NCBI GenBank assembly: GCA_019751915.1 | Contig: JAIEMS010000007.1 | Span: 25,064 to 89,063, forward strand | Length of the DNA stretch: 64,000 nt | From: Burkholderiaceae bacterium | GTDB lineage: Bacteria > Pseudomonadota > Gammaproteobacteria > Burkholderiales > Burkholderiaceae_C | Direction: 5' to 3' | In this document: positions 60,765 through 64,000 of the stretch, one piece after another | Layout of the letters: every line of letters begins with the position of its first letter | Numbering within the stretch: position 1 is the first letter of the stretch | Translations under genes and position numbers: made by a program | Notes under the pieces: model-generated | Told to the model about the DNA's origin: nothing | The model's input: only the letters and a program-made list of their open reading frames with translations | The model's database searches: none

Positions 60765-61289
60765 TTACGCCGCGACAGGTTCGGCGGCCACTTCGGCAGC
60801 GCCTTCGCCTTTTTTCGCCGCCAATGCGCCCAGCACAACGGCTGTACGCGAAATGGGGGACATAAGCAAGCCACAAATCTGAGCCAACAAAACTTCCTTG
60901 GAAGGAATATTGGCCAGTTGCTTAACGCCGTTGACATCCAAGGCTTTGCCACCGAAAGCGCCAGCGCGAATCACCAACTTGTCGTTGGTTTTCGCGAAAT
61001 CGGCCACCACCTTAGCGGCAGCCACAGCGTCTTCAGAGAAACCGTAGATCAGCGGGCCGGTCATTTGGTCAGCCACCACGTCAAATCCGCTACCGGCTAC
61101 AGCACGGCGTGCCAAGGTGTTCTTCAGAACACTCAGGCTAACACCTTTGCTGCGAGCTTCGGAACGCAATTTGGTCATGTCGGCGACCGTGATGCCACGG
61201 TATTCCGCAATCACAAGCGTTTGAGCTTTAGCGGCGAGGCTGGTCACTTCACTGATGACCGCTTCTTTCTCACTGCGATTAAGACTCAA
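60765..61289 (-). CDS. rplJ: 50S ribosomal protein L10
   Basis: A 174-residue ribosomal stalk base protein that binds 23S rRNA and L7/L12 dimers; L10–L12 also represses its own mRNA in enterobacteria. It has [29 protein letters not shown] and the C-terminal L12-binding helix. The last residues are Ala/Val-rich. AAGGAG precedes the ATG. The 235-base gap upstream may contain its promoter and leader structure. Confidence 0.99.
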   Translation of the reverse strand: MSLNRSEKEAVISEVTSLAAKAQTLVIAEYRGITVADMTKLRSEARSKGVSLSVLKNTLARRAVAGSGFDVVADQMTGPLIYGFSEDAVAAAKVVADFAKTNDKLVIRAGAFGGKALDVNGVKQLANIPSKEVLLAQICGLLMSPISRTAVVLGALAAKKGEGAAEVAAEPVAA

Positions 61290-61487
61290 GGTCTACTCCT
61301 TAAAATGTGCTGTTTGGGCCAAGACCCTCATGCACGCTCTTGTTGCAGCGACCAACTGTTTTGGAATGGATTCCATCAGCAGCGGGATCGCCATCTGCGT
61401 TGGCTCGAAAAATTTAAGTGCAAACTTACTTGCACGCCAACGGTCTCGGATGACCTGTGACCGCCGCAGCAACCACAGCCCACCACA

Positions 61488-61511
61488 TTAGGTAGTCAAC
61501 AGACTACCTAA
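61488..61511 (-). promoter_or_regulatory. Perfect hairpin after rplA
   Basis: TTAGGTAGTC–AACA–GACTACCTAA, a 10-bp perfect stem, begins 14 bases after the rplA stop. No T tract follows on the minus strand, so it may be an mRNA 3' end, processing site or part of the L10 leader rather than a terminator. Confidence 0.5.
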
Positions 61512-61524
61512 AGATTTCACGCAA

Positions 61525-62220
61525 TTACGCTGCGATGGATTGTGTATCCACACGGACACCCAAGCCCATCGTGGACGACACTGCAACCTTGCGAAGGTAC
61601 AAGCCCTTGCTCGAAGCAGGCTTGGACTTGTTCAAGGCATCGATCAATGCAGCCAGATTGCCTTGGAGCTTGTCATTATCAAACGAGCGACGGCCAATCG
61701 TGCTGTGAATAATCCCGGCTTTGTCAACACGGAATTGAACCTGACCAGCCTTGGCATTCTTCACAGCCGTAGCGACATCGGGAGTGACTGTGCCCACTTT
61801 GGGGTTAGGCATCAAACCACGTGGACCCAGAATTTGGCCCAGTGTACCTACCACACGCATCGCGTCAGGGGCAGCAATCACGATATCGAAAGGCATGTCA
61901 CCGGCCTTGACCATTGCAGCCAGATCGTCCATACCGACGATATCAGCACCGGCAGCTTTGGCTTCTTCAGCCTTAGCACCTTGTGCAAACACCGCAACAC
62001 GGGTTGTCTTGCCAGTACCGTTTGGCAGCACAACTGCACCACGCACGACCTGATCAGACTTCTTGGCATCAATGCCAAGCTGCACCGCCACGTCAATGGA
62101 TTCGTCAAACTTGGCAGTTGCAGCCTCTTTGACGAGCACTACGGCATCAGCGAATGAATACAGCTTGGTGCTGTCAACTTTGCCTTGAAGGGCTTTTTGC
62201 TTTTTAGTCAACTTGGCCAT
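61525..62220 (-). CDS. rplA: 50S ribosomal protein L1
   Basis: A 231-residue ribosomal protein that binds 23S rRNA at the exit-site stalk and, as a repressor, its own rplKA m[25 protein letters not shown], and the [22 protein letters not shown] motif, identify it. It starts immediately after the rplK stop (no gap). Confidence 0.99.
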   Translation of the reverse strand: MAKLTKKQKALQGKVDSTKLYSFADAVVLVKEAATAKFDESIDVAVQLGIDAKKSDQVVRGAVVLPNGTGKTTRVAVFAQGAKAEEAKAAGADIVGMDDLAAMVKAGDMPFDIVIAAPDAMRVVGTLGQILGPRGLMPNPKVGTVTPDVATAVKNAKAGQVQFRVDKAGIIHSTIGRRSFDNDKLQGNLAALIDALNKSKPASSKGLYLRKVAVSSTMGLGVRVDTQSIAA

Positions 62221-62652
62221 TTATAAACCCTCCACAGTCACGCCCATGGAACGGGCAGAACCAGCAATGGTACGAACAGCAGCATCAATGCTAGCAGCGT
62301 TCATATCCTTCATCTTGGTCTTGGCAATTTCTTCAAGTTGTTCGCGGGTAATCTTGCCAACTTTGGTGCTCAAAGCGTTTGGCGAGCCTTTTTCCAACTT
62401 GATAGCTTTCTTAATCAAGACCGTTGCTGGTGGTGTCTTGATAATGAAAGTAAAGCTCTTGTCAGCAAATGCCGTGATAACCACTGGCAATGGCAGACCG
62501 GGTTCAACACCTTGGGTCTGGGCATTAAATGCCTTGCAGAACTCCATAATGTTGAGGCCGCGCTGACCGAGCGCAGGGCCGATAGGTGGGGATGGGTTGG
62601 CTTTACCAGCAGGCACTTGCAGCTTGATAAAACCGACGATTTTTTTCGCCAT
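62221..62652 (-). CDS. rplK: 50S ribosomal protein L11
   Basis: A 143-residue ribosomal protein of the GTPase-associated centre. The proline-rich N-terminal motif [20 protein letters not shown] and the rRNA-binding C-terminal domain ([20 protein letters not shown] and RSMGV) are intact. It is directly followed by rplA. Confidence 0.99.
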   Translation of the reverse strand: MAKKIVGFIKLQVPAGKANPSPPIGPALGQRGLNIMEFCKAFNAQTQGVEPGLPLPVVITAFADKSFTFIIKTPPATVLIKKAIKLEKGSPNALSTKVGKITREQLEEIAKTKMKDMNAASIDAAVRTIAGSARSMGVTVEGL

Positions 62653-62769
62653 GTTTTGCTCCTTACGGGTAGTAACGCCTCAATCTGCTCAATACAGTCA
62701 GGCTCCCCGGGGTTAACGACTCATTGATTACATTCGCACTGAGCCGAAAAGTGCGACATACTGACTTCA

Positions 62770-63363
62770 TCAAGTTTTTTCGACTTGACTGAATTCCAAT
62801 TCGACAGGTGTAGAGCGACCGAAGATCATCACAGAAACCCGAACACGACTCTTCTCGTAATTCACATCCTCAACGGATCCATTGAAATCCGTAAATGGGC
62901 CTTCTTTGACACGAACCAACTCGCCCACCATAAATTCAACTTTATGCCGAGGCTTGTCCGTTCCTTCTTGCATCTGGCTAACGATTTTCTGAACTTCTTC
63001 TTCAGAGATGGGGGCGGGACGATTTTTAGCGCCACCAACGAAACCAGTTACTTTACTGGTGTGCTTGACCAAATGCCAAGTATCGTCGTTCATGACCATC
63101 TCAACGAAGACGTAACCAGGAAACAAACGACGCTCTGTCGTTTTGCGTTGGCCGTTTTTCATTTCGACAACTTCTTCTGTCGGAACGAGAACGCGACCAA
63201 ACTTATCTTGCATGCCAGCACGCAAAATACGCTCGGCGATATTGCGCTCTACAGCCTTCTCCATGCCAGAGTAGGCATGAACAATGTACCAACGCAGGTC
63301 TGGATTTTCTGATGTAGCAGCCCCAAGAACGCTAGAGCCACCCACTTCGACAGTATCTGTCAT
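62770..63363 (-). CDS. nusG: Transcription termination/antitermination factor NusG
   Basis: A 197-residue factor that binds RNA polymerase and couples to Rho or ribosomal S10. The NGN domain begins [18 protein letters not shown] and includes GYVFVEM. The KOW domain has [21 protein letters not shown] ~20-residue N-terminal extension precedes it. It follows secE with no gap. rplK follows after 117 bases. Confidence 0.98.
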   Translation of the reverse strand: MTDTVEVGGSSVLGAATSENPDLRWYIVHAYSGMEKAVERNIAERILRAGMQDKFGRVLVPTEEVVEMKNGQRKTTERRLFPGYVFVEMVMNDDTWHLVKHTSKVTGFVGGAKNRPAPISEEEVQKIVSQMQEGTDKPRHKVEFMVGELVRVKEGPFTDFNGSVEDVNYEKSRVRVSVMIFGRSTPVELEFSQVEKT

Positions 63364-63747
63364 TTATTTTCTCCAGCCCAGAATCAGGTCGTAAAACACC
63401 CACTCAAGAGTTTTGTCTGTGAGCCAAAGGAACAATGCCATAACAACGACAAAGACAAAGACATAGGCCGTCATCTGCATTGACTCTTTGCGAGTCGGCC
63501 ACACAACTTTTTTAACCTCGCGCCAAGCATCGTTTGCAAAGGCCAAGAATTGGCGCCCTGATTCAGAAATCAGAAAAACCACAACTGCAGCACTCAGACC
63601 GACCAATAGCGCACCCCATTGGACTATGGCCCCTTGCTTTCCAAGCAAATAAAAGGCAGCTACAGATGCCAAAACAAGCACGGCTACCGCGGCCAGCTTG
63701 GCTTTATCGACTCCCGGACTAACGGTTTCAACCTGTGAAATGGCCAT
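63364..63747 (-). CDS. secE: Preprotein translocase subunit SecE
   Basis: A 127-residue inner-membrane subunit of the SecYEG channel. Three hydrophobic segments (near residues 15-35, 40-58 and 95-115) match the long, three-helix SecE of proteobacteria. The conserved cytoplasmic motif FANDAWREVKKVVWPTRKE precedes the last, essential helix. It lies between tRNA-Trp and nusG. Confidence 0.97.
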   Translation of the reverse strand: MAISQVETVSPGVDKAKLAAVAVLVLASVAAFYLLGKQGAIVQWGALLVGLSAAVVVFLISESGRQFLAFANDAWREVKKVVWPTRKESMQMTAYVFVFVVVMALFLWLTDKTLEWVFYDLILGWRK

Positions 63748-63793
63748 GTTTGGCTTTTTCCTGCTTCAATTTTTAATGTCACTGAAGACACTG

Positions 63794-63818
63794 AAGCCCG
63801 CCAGATCTTGGCGGGCTT
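63794..63818. terminator. Hairpin between tRNA-Trp and secE, T tract on the plus strand
   Basis: AAGCCCGCCA–GATCT–TGGCGGGCTT is a perfect 10-bp stem. On the plus strand it is followed by GGTTTTTTA, while on the minus strand, in which tuf, tRNA-Trp and secE are read, it is followed by CAGTG. As a terminator it would mainly work in the unexpected direction. Confidence 0.5.
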
Positions 63819-63838
63819 GGTTTTTTACCACATTCAAG

Positions 63839-63914
63839 TGGCAGGGGCAGTAGGAATCGAACCTACAACCTTCGGTTTTGGAGACCGACGCTCTGCCAAT
63901 TGAGCTATACCCCT
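63839..63914 (-). tRNA. tRNA-Trp (anticodon CCA)
   Basis: A 76-base tRNA with encoded 3' CCA. The acceptor AGGGGTA pairs with TGCCCCT except near its inner end, the anticodon loop CTCCAAA gives CCA, and the discriminator is G. It lies between tuf and secE, the normal position in betaproteobacteria. Confidence 0.97.
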
Positions 63915-63923
63915 TTAACGAAA

Positions 63924-64000
63924 TTACGCGATGATTTTGGCAACAACGCCGGCGCCGACAGTACGACCGCCTTCGCGGATAGCAAAGCGCAGGCCTTCTT
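63924..64000 (-). CDS. tuf: Elongation factor Tu, C-terminal end (cut by window edge)
   Basis: Only the last 24 codons are in the window. They read EGLRFAIREGGRTVGAGVV then AKIIA and stop, the standard C-terminus of bacterial EF-Tu domain 3. EF-Tu brings aminoacyl-tRNA to the ribosome. Its position upstream of tRNA-Trp and secE-nusG is as expected for one of the tuf copies of this group. Confidence 0.96.
   Translation of the reverse strand, partial: EGLRFAIREGGRTVGAGVVAKIIA

Overview
This window is a chromosomal segment of a betaproteobacterium, most likely a member of the Comamonadaceae (Burkholderiales, Rhodoferax/Limnohabitans-like). The evidence is gene order and protein similarity recognised by eye: ispE–tRNA-Gln–prs–rplY–pth, rsmB–DUF4390–ntrY–regulator, trpE–chorismate mutase–trpG–trpD–trpC, and tuf–tRNA-Trp–secE–nusG–rplKAJL–rpoBC. 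The DNA is GC-rich, with long spurious antisense ORFs over real genes. No phage, IS element, cas gene or true CRISPR array was found.

Layout. 1-4421 (minus): two chemotaxis receptors flank an HD-GYP-type protein that has lost part of its metal motif. 4695-8727 (plus): a four-gene cluster of circularly permuted ATP-grasp, alpha-E, transglutaminase-like and Anbu proteasome-like proteins, a conserved but poorly understood system probably concerned with peptide synthesis or tagging and its proteolysis. 8731-14554 (minus): ruvC, mtgA, aroE, a TonB-like protein, an RNase II-type nuclease and a YqiA-type esterase, several with 4-base overlaps. 14626-19295 (plus): rodA, an EEP-family phosphatase/nuclease, clsB, folE, a BLUF blue-light sensor coupled to folE, and a small exported protein. 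19308-26323: an unknown membrane-anchored protein, a ferredoxin, then pth, rplY, prs, tRNA-Gln, ispE, lolB and a TPR protein. 26368-34897: mutM, a dynamin-like GTPase, mutY, then rapZ-recN-nadK on the minus strand, divergent from hrcA and a CAU tRNA.

35043-42164 (minus): a small cysteine-containing periplasmic protein, a trpB without adjacent trpA, ung, and the trpE-aroQ-trpG-trpD-(small membrane protein)-trpC operon. 43007-51545: a cache-domain chemoreceptor, gph, tRNA-Phe, and an NtrY-type kinase with a short REC-Fis regulator, followed upstream by DUF4390, rsmB and a LemA-like protein. 51666-64000 (minus): the transcription/translation core rpoC, rpoB, rplL, rplJ, rplA, rplK, nusG, secE, tRNA-Trp and the end of tuf.

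Two dispersed repeat families occupy the intergenic gaps. The more striking has four copies of about 110 bp (35332, 42360, 46461, and 51010 on the minus strand). Each starts with a sequence very like a type I-C CRISPR repeat and continues with two more stem-loops and a conserved tail. The stems change in a compensatory way between copies, which suggests selection on an RNA or single-stranded DNA fold. This is the best candidate here for something undescribed. The second family (seven copies) is an AT-rich GCTAT…ATAGC hairpin with a short flanking motif near gene ends.
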